A DNA stretch of 64,000 bases from Rallus limicola (taxonomy: Eukaryota; Chordata; Aves; Gruiformes; Rallidae). The translations under genes and the position numbers were made by a program. The stretch spans positions 47,172,950 to 47,236,949 of the forward strand of contig JAKCOZ010000005.1 in assembly GCA_022605955.1 (NCBI GenBank), in the 5' to 3' direction. This document shows, one piece after another, positions 47,494 to 60,285 of this stretch (its first letter is position 1; each line of letters begins with the position of its first letter). The notes under the pieces were generated by a model that was not told the DNA's origin, ran no database searches, and was given only the letters and a program-made list of their open reading frames with translations.

Positions 47494-47716
47494 ATGCCAA
47501 GAACCAGGCATCAAAGCTCAAGAGCTTACATATTCTATTAAGTGGTTTAATATTGTAGAGAAGAAGAGAAAAAATACAGTGTTTTGTCCCTCATGGCCTT
47601 TGTTAGGAGACCTCAGGGAACCAAAAGGTTGCAGTTTTCCTGGTCTCCCTGCTCTAATATTAAACCACTTAATAGAATATGTAAGCACTTGAGCTTTGAT
47701 GCCTGGTTCTTGGCAT
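47494..47716. repeat. 61-bp inverted repeat (foldback) with 101-base loop
   Basis: Arm 1 is 47494-47554 and arm 2 is 47656-47716. The reverse complement of arm 2 equals arm 1 at 60 of 61 positions; the one difference is an A-A opposition at 47523/47687. The spacer 47555-47655 is unrelated to the arms except for a short CTCT/AGAG extension. A transcript would fold into a 61-pair stem. Neither arm carries terminal motifs of a known transposon that I recognise, and no target duplication is evident. See the findings. Confidence 0.95.
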
Positions 47717-49608
47717 AGCAAGTACAGTTCATACTGGTTTGATGATTTAGGGTGGTCTGTGGGAGATTATTTTCCCCTCCTGTTGAGAAACCACAGGAAA
47801 CACAGGCCTGGCGCACAGACTTTTCCTTTTAGTCTTGGGGTATAACTTGCTGCTACTTTCCCTTGCACTGCTACTTGTTACCTCAAAAAACTTTTCTTTT
47901 AAAGGGAATACTTCCAGCAAAGGTAGGTGGATGGGCTCAGATCTCCTACTCTACAATAGAGATTTTCCATCATATGGACCCATTTGGGGCTGTAGACTGA
48001 ATCATACATAGCACCAGAAATGCAAAGAAAGCTAACCATTATCATAGACCTGAGGTGTCCTGTGGCTTGGTGAAAACAGATCGTCTTACATGTGAATGTG
48101 GGCTGACCAATAGGCCATTTCATCACGTTCCCATCTACCAACACACTCCTGGAGTAGCTGTGTATGCTCTAGAAGTGAAGCAGGAACAGACATCCCAAAA
48201 CCAATATTATTTTCATTTAGTTTTCCAGGGATACTGGTATTCAAATTGGAACTGAGAAAGAGTGGGAAGTCCTGCTCCATGGGAAATTATTTCAGACTTT
48301 ATTGGAATAGCTGGGACTAAAATCATACTTAATTTGGAAATGTTAATTTTTATTTTCTTTAGGGTCTTGTTCATTTCGATTCATTTAAACACCATATTGT
48401 ATTTTGAAATTAACTTTGTTGGCTTGAAGGTCTGGAACCCAGAGCCCAGATTCCCCAGTATGTCTCCAGCCATGCACCAGCCATGTGACTCCAATGTAGT
48501 GAAGTAAATCACAATATTGCCAAAGGAAAAAAAAAAATCTTTAACTTGAAATGAACATAGAAAAGGAGAAGCCTAGACAGTAGGCTTAAATGACACTTCA
48601 GCAAAGATAACGTACCAAAGCACTTGATTAATATGACAGAACAGGGTAAAGGGCTCCAGCCTTTACAGGGGCATTGGCCAAGAGGGAAATGAAACCTATC
48701 ACTTTATTGGAATTAAATATTGTAGACTAGATTGAAGGGGGACAGGGAAGGAGTGAAAAATAGACTAACTTGGATACATGAAATATTTAATCATTAATAT
48801 TTCGCGCCAATGTCAACTATTCTCACAGAATCATCTGCTTTACTGAAATTTCAGCTCACTTTGACAGAGAACTGTTTTACCTGCCTCTTTTCCAAAACTA
48901 AGCTCAAGAGACTTCCTCTGAGAAATTTTGGTAATGATTTCAATACTGTGTCTCTGGATCATCTCTCCTTTTAAGGTTGGATTATTCCCTCACTCTTATT
49001 GCTTTTATCTCAGTACAACTTCAGGCACTTGGACACCTAACAAAGACACAAACTGCTCTATGGCCTGAAAACATGCCAATCTCTTCTAATTTTAACAGCA
49101 GGAACAGCAAACATTTCCTAAGTCCTGTACTCCCCTTCACCAGCTCAGCATTGGCCTAAATGAATCTCTCTTCAAATGCTTTGTGAGTGCTATAATGAAA
49201 TACTCTGGCTGTTTACTAGATGTGGAAACATGTTCTTAAGCCTTGTTTCTAATTTTGGGAAGAGTATTATGAAGGATTTCTATTCCTTGATTATTTAAAA
49301 TCTGATTTAATAGCAGTAGAAGAGGCTATTGAAGGAGGTCACCAAAATACTCAGCTGAGCTTTGTTATAAACCTGCATTTCCCTCATTAACATGAGGGGA
49401 ATTCATTGTTTGATAAATTTCTTTCCTTCCATCTCCCAGATGCAGTTTAGGCCAGTTCTTAGCTTGAGTGTGTATTGATTTGGGGTTCTTAGATACACTA
49501 TTGATTAAATCCCACAACAACAAATATTTAGAGCTTCACACACCATCTCTAGGGCTCTTCAATAAGTACTGTCTAAGTTCTTGTCTATGCCAGGAAATCT
49601 GTGTTAAG
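47717..49608. other. Intergenic, nothing recognised
   Basis: AT-rich sequence between the foldback and the CR1 at 49609. No supported feature. Confidence 0.65.
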
Positions 49609-50090
49609 ATCACAGATCAGAGAATAGCTGAGGTTGGAAAGAACTTCTGGAGGTCACCTGGTCCAACTTCCCCTGCTCAAGCAGGGCCACCTAAAGCCAA
49701 TTGCCCAGGACCATGTCCTGGAAGAATTTTAATATCTCCAAGTTGTGAGACTCTGTAGCTTCTCTCGGCAACCTGTACCAGTGCTTGGTCATCCTCACAG
49801 CAAAAAAAGTGCTTCCTCATCTTCAGGAGAAACTTCCTGTATTTCAGTTTGTGCCTATTTCTTCTTACCCTGTCACTGGGCACCACTGAAAAGAGCCTGA
49901 GTATGTGTTCTTTGCACTCTCCTTTCAGATATTTTTATATATTGATAAGGTCCCCCTTGAGCCCTCTCTTCTCTAGACTTAACAGTCACAGCTCCCTAAG
50001 CCTTTCCTCATTACAGAGGTGCTCTAAACTTTTAATATACCTTTGTTGGACTTTCTCCAACACTTTCACCCTCTTTTGCAACCAGACAGC
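49609..50090 (-). mobile_element. CR1 LINE, reverse orientation, about 480 bases
   Basis: Starts ATCACAGATCAGAGAATAGC, then GAGGTTGGAAAGAACTTCTG, GAGGTCACCTGGTCCAACTT and CCCTGTCACTGGGCACCACT, ending near CTTTCTCCAACACTTTCACC. This is a reverse-complemented CR1 3' region reaching into ORF2. Subfamily resembles the copy at 9590. Confidence 0.9.
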
Positions 50091-51141
50091 TAGAAGTTGT
50101 TTCACATTTGCTGGTGGGGAAATAAATTAATAAAATGCCAAATCCATGTGACTATATCCTGCCTTCCAGAAGGGCTTATATTTTACAAGGCTTCAGAAGC
50201 TTGCTTACATGCACATGGTAGAATAGGCACGTGGTGACTTTTGAGAAGACAGGGGTCTCTCAGAATATTTAATGGCACATTCATGCTTGTTATAAGTTCT
50301 TTCAAGGGGTGGTTGGCAGTAGAAAAAGCTTTAAGCTGACAGGAAAAGTTATAATGATTCAGAAGTTGGAAGATGAAACCAGTGGAACACACAGGAATCT
50401 ATTTTCTGTTTTGTAAATGAAGAAAGTAATATCTGAAAAAATGCTCCTAGTGTTGCAATGTATTTCATGTACCTTTAATTCTTCACACAGGCTAGATATC
50501 CAAAGAGAGACTATAGTTTGTTTCCTTGGCACAGTATATATTTATATTAAGATTCAAAGAGAGCAAATCAAATCAATTTGGCTTTTCAGAAAACTAGCTA
50601 ATGCACAACTGATACCATACTATACAAAAAACCCTCAATGCTAATGGCCTATACTGTAAAATAGGAACATGAAATAATAAAAGCTCTTACACTGGTAACA
50701 CCTTATTCTGTATCGTTAAAATGTTATAAAGTAAATAACATTCTTTAAACAAGTTTCCTTTAAGAAATTTGGGTTTTTCTGTAGTTTGACAGTGCTAAGT
50801 ATGATGATACTAGAAGAAAAATAGAAATTAAATATAAAAAACTTCAGAAAAGGTTTAAAGTATACACTGAAGAGTGCATTGTATTTTGGCTTATGTTCTA
50901 AAGCATGTACTAAAAAACAGAAAGTTCTATGTTATTGAGTGCTAGTTATGACTTCCTGAAAATCTTGTAGCCACCCATGTACACTAGCTCATTATAATTA
51001 CTGCTTCAGTATATTAGTGAGTGAGCATAAACATTTTAAGTCATAACTTAGCAGCTTTTATGTTTGCTTTACCTGCTTCTTAGACACACTAATACCTTTT
51101 AATAAAGCTTTGCAATTCAAGATTAGCGGACTTTCATGGAG
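50091..51141. other. Intergenic, nothing recognised
   Basis: AT-rich sequence between a CR1 and a MIR relic; no supported gene. Confidence 0.65.
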
Positions 51142-51275
51142 AAGCCCTCAAAGTACTTTACAAATTCCATTCACAAAACCCTGTGGATAAGGATTATCCT
51201 CATTGTAGAAGATCAGTAAATTAAGAAACAGGGTTTCAAAAATCTGCTTAAGGTAACTTTGCAGTACAACCCTCA
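51142..51275 (-). mobile_element. MIR SINE relic, reverse orientation
   Basis: Read on the + strand: AAAGTACTTTACAAATTCCA, then TGTGGATAAGGATTATCCTC, then ATTAAGAAACAGGGTTTC and CTTAAGGTAACTTTGCAG. The order and spacing are those of reverse-complemented MIR, diverged as expected for a pre-avian SINE. Confidence 0.65.
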
Positions 51276-52158
51276 GTTCTTAATTTTAGCCCATGTTCTA
51301 ATAATTTCCTTTCATATCCTTATTTATTTTTTGTAAAGGAATGTTTCAAATCGAAGGTGATGTTAATTCATAAAACCTATAGAAGTATGTTTGAAAGAAA
51401 ATTTGCCAAGGCAGTGTATGCTTTTTAGTATATGCCTATATAAAAAGATGAGGTTTCTAAGTCCTTCTGATATGCATGGACATCTCTTAAGAAAAACGCC
51501 CCAGTCCTCTTTTCTTTCATAGTTCTTCTACAAATAACAAATTGGACTTGTCTCAGTTCAACACTGCCACATCTGAGCAGTGCAATACTGAGAAGTGCTA
51601 CCTCTTCTCCAGCCTGCAGCGGGGTGTCCCTTCAGGTGGTGGTTAGTGCTGTTCAGAGCTTGCTTGTAGACTCTTCCCTGCCATTTCAATTGGTCCTTTT
51701 AGTGCACTTTTCTGGACTTGATTGATAAAGAGAGGAAATGCACTCTGTCAGGTGTGCCCTTGTGTGGTGGTGTCTTCGTGTTCAGATCTACTGCAGACTT
51801 GACTTCTTACAACTGTACTTTAGGCTAAGAACTGGTATACCTTCCCCAGTGATGCTCTCTAGGGTCATTGTTGTCCTTGTCTACGAAGGGAGTCCAAATT
51901 AGTTTAACTGTAGTGAAGTACTCCAACAAGCAAATAAGGATTACATTCCCACCTAAACATATTGTTTGGTTATATAAAAGGCCCTGTCCCTTTTTGTTCT
52001 TTATTTGCTTTTCAGGTGCTGATCTCATGCTTTTCACCTGCCAGCTACTATTAATTTATTCTTCCTCTGTCTCTCCTCTCAGTTATTCACGAGCATGCCT
52101 CCCACTTTTTTCCATATCTGAGAAGAGACACTCAAGAAAATTAAAACCCACTGTTTCA
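51276..52158. other. Intergenic, nothing recognised
   Basis: Between a MIR relic and a solo LTR. A TATATAAAAGG sequence at about 51970 has no attached gene. Confidence 0.6.
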
Positions 52159-52163
52159 CTGTC

Positions 52164-52539
52164 TCTCCTGGTTTCAGCTGAGAGTTAATAGTCTTTGCAG
52201 TAGCTGGTATGGGGATGTGTTGTCATGCTCATCATATAACTGGCTGGGGGAAGAAGAAGGAAGGGGGGGGCAGTACATTCAGAGTGATGGCATTTGTCTT
52301 CCCAAATAATCATTATGTGTGAAGGAACCCTGCTCTCCTGGAGATAGCTGAACACCTGCCTCCCCATGGGAAATGGGGAATGAATTCCTAGTTTTGCTTT
52401 GCTTACTTATTAAACTGTCTTTATCTCAATCCATGAGTTTTCTCACCTTTATCCTCCTGATTCTCTCCCTCATCCCACTAGGGACAGTGAGTAAGTTGCT
52501 GCATGGGGCTTAGTTGCTAGCTGGGGTAAAACCATGACA
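52164..52539 (+). mobile_element. Shorter solo ERV LTR, related family, with target-site duplication
   Basis: The element is 376 bases. It opens TCTCCTGGTTTCAGCTGAGA, one base off the family start TGTCCTGG, and ends GGTAAAACCATGACA. CTGTC flanks it on both sides (52159-52163 and 52540-52544). The 3' half (TTAAACTGTCTTTATCTC and on) is the recognisable LTR tail. It has no internal region. The G-to-C change in the terminal TG is probably a later mutation. Related to the LTRs at 1669 and 37496 but shorter through the middle. Confidence 0.87.
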
Positions 52540-52544
52540 CTGTC

Positions 52545-53027
52545 ATTAAAAGGAAATTGGAGGATGGAATATCACCTTGTCCTTCCCCAGTGGATCTCAG
52601 CCCACCATGTCTTTAAACTCACCATAGCACAACAACCATCTAGTAATGATACCAGAGCAAAACTTTATGCGTGTGATTTGATGAGACATAATATGCAGAT
52701 CATAAAAGTATTTCAAAGTGGTGCAGTAGCCATGCCCTGTATTATTTGCTAAGATTACACAGATATCCCAAACATAACATTAGAAATGTGGCCATTGTGT
52801 TAATGCCCCAGAGTACTGTAACTTTAAGGTGTCCTTAAATAACTTGCAAAACCAGCCTAGAAAGAATAAAGATCAGATAGTGAAAAAATTTATATTATGT
52901 AAGACATCAGTATTCTTTTAGTCTAGCCTTTTTTGTGGCTGAGCTGAAACAAAAGAATACATATTTCCAGAGAAAAGCAGTAAAAGAACAGATTGTAATG
53001 TAGAAATCCAAAAAGACTAAACAGGGC

Positions 53028-53058
<31 letters not shown>

Positions 53059-56000
53059 GCCGAATGTTTTTTTGTAAGTAATACCCCATGTTCAGGAACT
53101 ATCATGGGCTGAAAGACTTCAAGATTGTATATTCAAATACTGATGGTTTGTTAAATGGTAAGGTGTTACTGAGTACTCTAAATCTTTACAGAAATCCCCT
53201 AACAGCCTGTTCCAACTATTGTTGTTGTTACTACACAAAATACTCCAAGTTTTGAAGACATATCCTTTAGAGATGGATTCTCTCACCCACACTCCTGTAT
53301 AGTACTTCAGTCTCCAAATACTCCTTCTGAAACCAGTGGAAGAGTCATACAGCTCTGATTTGACAAAACTCAGGAAAGCAGTTTAAACTAGCTAGTTTGG
53401 TTTGCCATCTCCCAGCACAGACTTTTAATTTAATGATCAGAAGAACAATTCTCTGTTACTTCTGTGTATGATCTCTCAGGTCATCCTGATGCACCCCCAG
53501 AGGAAGCCATATTACAGCACTGGAGTAAACAGTAGTAATAACTCAGAGATCCTCAAATCCTGCATCAGTCTCATAACTTTGGGGTTTTTTTCTAGTTTTT
53601 TGGGACAGGAACTTGTTTAGTGGTGTGAGTTGGAGCAGCAGAAAGTGTCCTGTTGTTGATTAAAGAACAATGTTCAGTTCTCTATATACCCTGATTCAGT
53701 ATCTTGCTATATCTGTTCTCCTTCACCATGTACAAACATGTGGAAAGCAATCCTGAGTAAGGATAAGCTCACTCTGATATGAACTGTACAGGATACATGG
53801 CATTTAAATGGTATTATGAAAACATAGATTTTTGCTGGTAGCAGTATATATGGCAGAAAGATGGCTTTAGAATTAAGACCTGAATAAGGGACACTACATC
53901 TGTAGCAGGAGAAGAAATGGTTTGGCAGAAGGCAAATATGGAAAGGAAATCTTTTCTTAAATTAAAGAAAAACTTGAGAGTTGGCAAGGAGCTGAATACA
54001 GAGACCCCCTAAGCTACTCTAAACTTTTCCCTTGTAATTCCTCCACCCTCTAAGATGAACTGTTTGAAAGTCCAATTAGTCCCTTAATAATCATGACTGT
54101 TATCTAATGATGAATAAACCATCTGCAGAAAATATTGCAATCACAGACACAGCTGTTACCATATGCTGAAACTTTCCTACATGACCTTGGTTGCTACAGT
54201 ACCTACCAGCTGAAATAAGACGTGAAATATTGCCAGCTTCAATTAGACTAGCAAGCTGTTCCTTTCCCAAGGCTGTTTAGGCACTTCAGCCATTAACATA
54301 AAACACAAACCAAGGAGTTATTACAAATTTTGACTACCCGTTCCTAAGCTGAAGAGGTGAAATTCTGGAAAGAATTTCAGTTCATCATTATTAATGTGGC
54401 TAAAAATAGAAAATGCAAGTGCTTGATTTCAAAAGATCCCCAATTATCTGTTGCTTCTAGAAATGCAATTTTAAGCTTGGAGGGCAGGGGCGGGAGCAGT
54501 GGAAGAAGCAGAAAGGCCCTGGAAATGAGCTGGCTTGGGTTTATTTAGAACAAAGGCACAAAAGAGGATTTTTGGCACAGTCCAGCATGCTTTTCTTTAT
54601 TCAACAGGTAGGAAGTATGTGACCTTGTGTGGGGTTTACTGTTTGTCTACCATGAGGTTTATTTCTAGCAACCCAAGATATTTTAATAAAAGTAATCCTT
54701 TAAAACCTTTCCAGATCTAAATTTTCAAACATGCATTTGTAGTAAGGAGGTGCCAGCTTAATTATGTATGTCTTTTTCAAGTAGTAAAGATTTTAATCTT
54801 TTGGTGATTTTATTTTAGTCTTTCTAATCCATGTAACCCTTTCTATATTACACCAATATCAAAATACTATATTTTGATATAAACCTTAGGAAGTCTAATG
54901 AAACCAATGCAATTTCTTAGGCCAGGAAAATTATATTGTCTTTTAATTGCTTAAATTATCCATTCAGTTTAATTTAATGTAATAAAGGAATAAGCAATGG
55001 AGAAAATGAAGAGTATGGGTTGAGTTACAGTGCCTGCAAGCATTCCCAGACCTATTTTGTTTTTTAGATTGCTCACTAGCAGTTCAGTCTGTGATGTCAG
55101 TATTTAAAATCCAATTTCTCCAGCAATTTTTGTAGGGTGACTAGGTCACATGGCCTTTTTCTACTCTCTGAAAGCTGAAATTAATTCTGTAAGGGGGTTC
55201 TGTGGTCAAGATAATGACTCTACTTACCAATTTTCCATGGATATTCTCTAATATCTACTTTAAAAGTAATGTTTCTGCAGATACTTCAATTGCCAAAATT
55301 ATTCATTGCAATAGGAGTACTAGAATTTCTCATGGGATGCTTGGTCATGATTTATGGTTTTTCATTCCTTCTTCTATTGGCTAATAATATCACCTGAAGT
55401 GAGAAGGACATTAAATGTAGAACTACAACTATTTCCATTACCTACAAACACTTTCCATCACTTCAAAGGACAGAAGAGGTGGTGTATATTCAGATGTAGT
55501 CTAGCTTTTCAGCAGGTAAGGAAGGAAGGGAAAAATAGAAGTAGCCGGTCGCAGAAATTGCCTGGTTTCTATCTCCACCACACTCACCTTTTTCATAGCT
55601 CATTTGTAATTCTCTTCTTTTCTTCACCCACTCTATAAACTCTCATTCACTATTTTAGTGCCCCTTCAAAACACACTTCAAGTGTCACACTAAAGAAGTG
55701 CTGCAAAATGTATGTGCCATTCCCAGACTAAGAGCTCGTTCACAAACTGTGGTATCTGACCTGCGCTTTTCAGGTCTGTGCTCCTGGGGCATGCTGAAAG
55801 TACCAAAGTCGTCTGACCTACCTAACTGTGTAACCACCTTGTTGTGTGTCCTGCTAAAAAAATCCAATTCCACTCAATAGGTATAAAAACAATTAACAGG
55901 CTGCTGCTAATATGTTTTATAGTAAGGGAAACCCTGGCTTAGTGAGGACAATGGGAGTCTTGATATCACCTTTGCAAAAGCCAAGTCTTTCCTCATTGCA

Positions 56001-58415
56001 ACCCAGTGGAATTATGCTGCTGTATGGTTTAGAATGCTTGTGATTATCACTGGTTCATATGATTAAACAGCTCAATGCTTGAATCATATTATTTACAGTG
56101 CCATTAGAAGAGTGTATTTGCAGATACGCTTGTTTATAACCAAGTGTACTGCCATTGGAATAGTAAGCCATATATTAACCTTAAAGTTATATGAATTGGT
56201 AGTAAACTCTTACTAATTCAGCTCAAACTGCAGTTACTTTGTGATTGCAATTTGCGAACTCTCTACCATTACTGCAAAGTCCACTTACCCTGTTTGTTAG
56301 GCCTTTGTAGAAATCAGTCAGTGCCTTCATCAAGAAAGCCAATAAACTTTTAAATGTACAACCATGTGAGATAGCCTAAAGTGACTTCTAATTAGAAGGG
56401 AAAATTATTTCATATAACTGATTTGTATTTTCTAATGCTTTCACGGAAGCACAAAAGAGAAAAAAAAAGTCCCAAACTAACTTCTAGACATTGACTAGCT
56501 TTTGGCAGCATGGCCTTTAGGCTAGCACAGGACTGGCATCTGAGACTAGGAAATCCTTTCAAATCTTATGTTTCTAATTACTTATAGTAAATATGTGTTT
56601 ACTGATGAAAAAAAAAATCTTTTTACAACGGTTTTTACACGTGTACCTTACCAAATTCCTTTCACCAATCTCATGGGAGAGAAAAAAGATAAAGATCGAT
56701 CAATTTATAATATAAATCAGAGTCAGGACCCTGGCCAAACCTGGATGCCACTGATTCCAACAGGCAGATTTGTAATCCTTCCAACAGCACATATTTTTTG
56801 AGGGACGATACATGTTTTAGGTTGATAGTTGATTTATGATCTTTCTGTCGTGCTTATGAGAGTACGGTGTGCTCGCCTCTAGCATCTGTTTGAAAAGTAG
56901 CACATTAAAAACTGGATCCAAGGTCATGCTGAGTTAGGAACACATTAGAAGGTAGCAATGAGAGTTACAAAACTCCTTTTTTTGGGGGTTGTTTCTTTAA
57001 AACTCTTGCATTGTCTTCCTTAGTAGCATTTCCATCATGATGGCACCCAATTGTTTACTGCCTGAACCTGGCATCTATACTGCTGCCTCAGCAATCTCTG
57101 CTATTTGGCTGCTTCACAAATTTATTTTTATTTGGGTGAAAAATTGTTTACAAAGTATGTTCAGGATCTATCTTTTCTTTCTGCATATTCCCTCCAGTTC
57201 AACCATCTGTGCAAACTAGCAATGCTGAAATACTTATTAAAGCTTTTTTTCACCCTTGATTAACACATCACATTTAGTAAAATCTCTTAGAAATTGTGGA
57301 TCAAATGTTCAGGCCACATATATCAAATGGACCCAGGTCTACAAAGATATTTAGGCATGATGACGCTGAGGTTTGCACCACTTAATTTTGGTCTCCAAAG
57401 CACTCGAAACAATGACTGAATGGAAGAGGTGCAATGCCAGCTTGTGACCTGGCAGGCTGCATGAAAAGGCCTGTCCAGAAAAGGCAAAGAATTCTGCAGA
57501 CATGTCTCAAATTTTGCCTCTTTCATGGGCTTTCATGAAACTCTCAGCTGTAGTTGTATAACACCATGAAACCTGAATGCACAAAACTGAGTTTTTCAGG
57601 AATGTAGGCAGGCACGAGAAGATTTTGGTTGAGGAGAGTTGTGAACGTTAAAGGAGCACTTTATGCGATTCCACCTTCATCAGGAGCACCGCTCTCATCA
57701 GAGCTGTGTGTGGACGTGTACCAGCACTCACAGCTCCTGGGAGTGAGCTACAACATGGATATCTCCATCATAGAAATGCTCTGAAAAAAGATGACTGGGG
57801 AGTCAAAGTCAAAGATTGTGGAGCCAATGCCAGGGTCCAGTATTCTCTTGTAGAACAGCCTACAGTGTATAGAACACTGTAGAACAGTGATTTCTTCATT
57901 CAGTTCTGGGACTGTTCAGACTTAATACACTTTGAGCAGAAGATACATTTACTTTCTATATCTAGTCAAAACAAACTTTTAACACTTCAAATTGTGAAAA
58001 TTAAAATTCTAGGAATATGTGATCAAAACTAGAGTTGTGTTGTAATGATAGATTCTTGAAATAGCCCTAAATCTTTCCTTCCTTCTCTCTCTGACAATAT
58101 TGTGGAGACAGAAGGAAGGAATGGATGGGTTCAGAATAACACTGTAGAAAATGTGGTACAGGCAAAATAGGGGGATTGCATTCAGAATTGGGTTTATATT
58201 TACCCAAATATTTCATTATTTGGAAAATAATGCCAAGCAATTTCTTGAAAGACGATGTTGTAACTACCAGACAATGGGATATAAACATCTCTTTGGCTCA
58301 TTTTTCATCTATAAACCTAACATCTTAGAGAGCCTGACCTAAAGATGTGCATCTGTTAATTCCAGGTGTTGTAATTTGTGCTGACAGCCTGATTCTAAAG
58401 ATCCACTCTGTAGGC
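52545..58415. other. Intergenic, no gene recognised
   Basis: About 5.9 kb, AT-rich, with a 27-base poly-T and a small inverted repeat at 57860-57882. No exon or RNA gene supported. Confidence 0.6.
53028..53054. repeat. Poly-T tract (27)
   Basis: Uninterrupted run of 27 T. No recognisable retrocopy lies on either side, so I treat it as simple sequence. Confidence 0.95.
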
Positions 58416-58688
58416 CAGTGTTTCTTAATTTCATTTAATTGAATGACCATAAGGATGTTTTTAGGGAAAAAAGAAAACCCACAGACCATCTCTACAGTGT
58501 TCCCACAATTGTCTTCATTTACAAGCAACTAAAAATTAGGCTAAAGTTTGAATGTTCATTTATTACAAAATGAAAGGAAGTCTGTTTGCTTGGAAGTATG
58601 GGGAATATGTGTGGTTTCTTTCTAATTTCACAGACTAATATATTAAATTCTACCAGTGATGCATGGAGCACAGTTTGAGAGACACAAC
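58416..58688. mobile_element. Possible non-autonomous hAT-type DNA transposon relic
   Basis: The left end CAGTGTTTCTTAATTTCA and the reverse complement of the right end (from about 58688, TGTCTCTCAAACTGTG) share an imperfect match. Together they resemble the CAGTG...TCTCAA ends of old hAT elements. About 10 of 14 terminal positions agree. I found no convincing 8-bp duplication. Confidence 0.3.
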
Positions 58689-60194
58689 CCAAAAGAACTA
58701 TTGGAGATACTATATTGGATGCAGGTTGCATGATATCTTGGTTCCTAGGACAGCTGTCTAATGTATTAATATATAGGAAATGTCCATGCCTGATCATTCA
58801 ACTGCTCTCTCTGATGCATCTGCTAAAAAGTGAGCGGAGCTGATTATACCAGATAAGAAGCTTGTTGCTGTTGCATACGTGAAAATTGACTACTAGCTGT
58901 CTTGTATCTCAACAAACAACTACAGTCAACACTGGGTAAAGTCTGAATTTTGGAAAGGCTGCCATTGCCAGCTTGGAGGACAGAGGGAGATAATTTTATA
59001 GGAACCATGTGAGGGATTGCACAGATTTGTTTCTCTCTTGCCTCTCTGCCCAATGCTTTGAGTAAAAAAAAAGGCTCTCTGCTGAAAAATGAAATTAAGA
59101 AGTGGTGATACACTACCAGTGTAAAACCAAGAACCCAACACTAATTCTATACCTTCCTGAATCCACAGATCTTTGAAATTTTATTTCAGATGACGGTATA
59201 CCAAGAAAATAATTTGTCAATAATTTGTCAAATTAAGAAACTCCAATGTTGAGCATGGCAAAGCTGTTTCATTGACATAAACAATTCCTCCTTAAGGTTC
59301 TAAGGTTCAAATGCTACCATTTCCGAAGAAAACAACTCAGATATCTTCCGTGGCTCTCTTGTATTACTGGTTTTCTTGTACATTGCTCATTCATAAACTG
59401 ATTAGCTATACAATTTCCCTTCCCTTGCTTAGGAAAGTGATATCTGGGATTGTGATCCTCAGCTTTGCTGTTCAGTCTTGTCAATGGATCTCAATCAATT
59501 TCATTTTCTAGAAATACTGGTAATGCACAAAATGTGCATCTTATTAGAACCCATTTAGAATCCCTGGGACAGCTGTTTTAGAAGATATTTACTTGGAAAT
59601 AATTTTCAGCCTGAAAAGGAGGATTAATTAGCTTTGCAATGACCTACATAGATTGTTCAAAGTGCCTGATTGCTATCAGCCATCCAAGGAAAAAGCTAAG
59701 CAAATTGCACTTGATCTCATACAGGGGACATGGAAAAAGAGAGTGCATTATTTACAGGGGAAATAAATAACATCCTAGAGATATCAAACAACCTATTGAC
59801 ATCATCTGGCAGCTCATTTGAATTTATACTCAAGGAAAAATGTATTAGAACCTGTGGGCCAAGGCAATAGCAGAAAATAAGTTCACTATCATTAGTATGA
59901 ACAAAAGTAACTGTTGACAGTCTCTGTCTGATGATGATTTTAGTGCTGCCTGTCTGCCAAGAAAGATAAACAACGGTTGTATTTTTAATCTCTTCCTGGC
60001 CATATAGTACCTCTCACTTTTTTGTCTGCCACTCGCCATGCAGTTTGTAAGTAGTCTGAAATTCAGTCCTTTGTGGTGTATTTTTATGTTATGTTGTACA
60101 CTGCATAGACACTTGACTGTGTCTGGGGCTCTAAATATTTGTAAAGGAAGATTACTTAACACAATATATGCAACACTTTTTTATTCTCCTACAG
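58689..60194. other. Intergenic, nothing recognised
   Basis: AT-rich; includes a tiny AATAATTTGTC tandem near 59210. It ends with the pyrimidine-rich acceptor-like tract before the EGF-like segment. Confidence 0.6.
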
Positions 60195-60285
60195 TGATGA
60201 ACAATAATTGTAATATTGCACAATGTGGAAATGGTGGAATATATGAGGAAAAGACACATCAATTCTTTGGGTTGTCTGGACTTTG
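60195..60285 (+). pseudogene. Possible degenerate EGF-type exon
   Basis: A pyrimidine-rich acceptor (TTTTTTATTCTCCTACAG, ending 60194) is followed, in phase 1, by MNNNCNIAQCGNGGIYEEK. This fits the first half of an EGF repeat, C-x4-C-x-N-G-G-x-C, with the third cysteine changed to tyrosine (TAT). A stop follows 13 codons after that tyrosine and the second half of the repeat is missing. DLK1 exon 4 starts in the same phase. It may be a relic of a duplicated EGF exon or a chance match. Confidence 0.3.

Noticed and set aside
51965..51980. TATATAAAAGG as a gene promoter
   Set aside because: No downstream exon or coding frame is associated; AT-rich sequence produces such boxes by chance.
53028..53054. 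Poly-T as the tail of a reverse-strand retrocopy
   Set aside because: Neighbouring sequence shows no recognisable retrocopy on either side.
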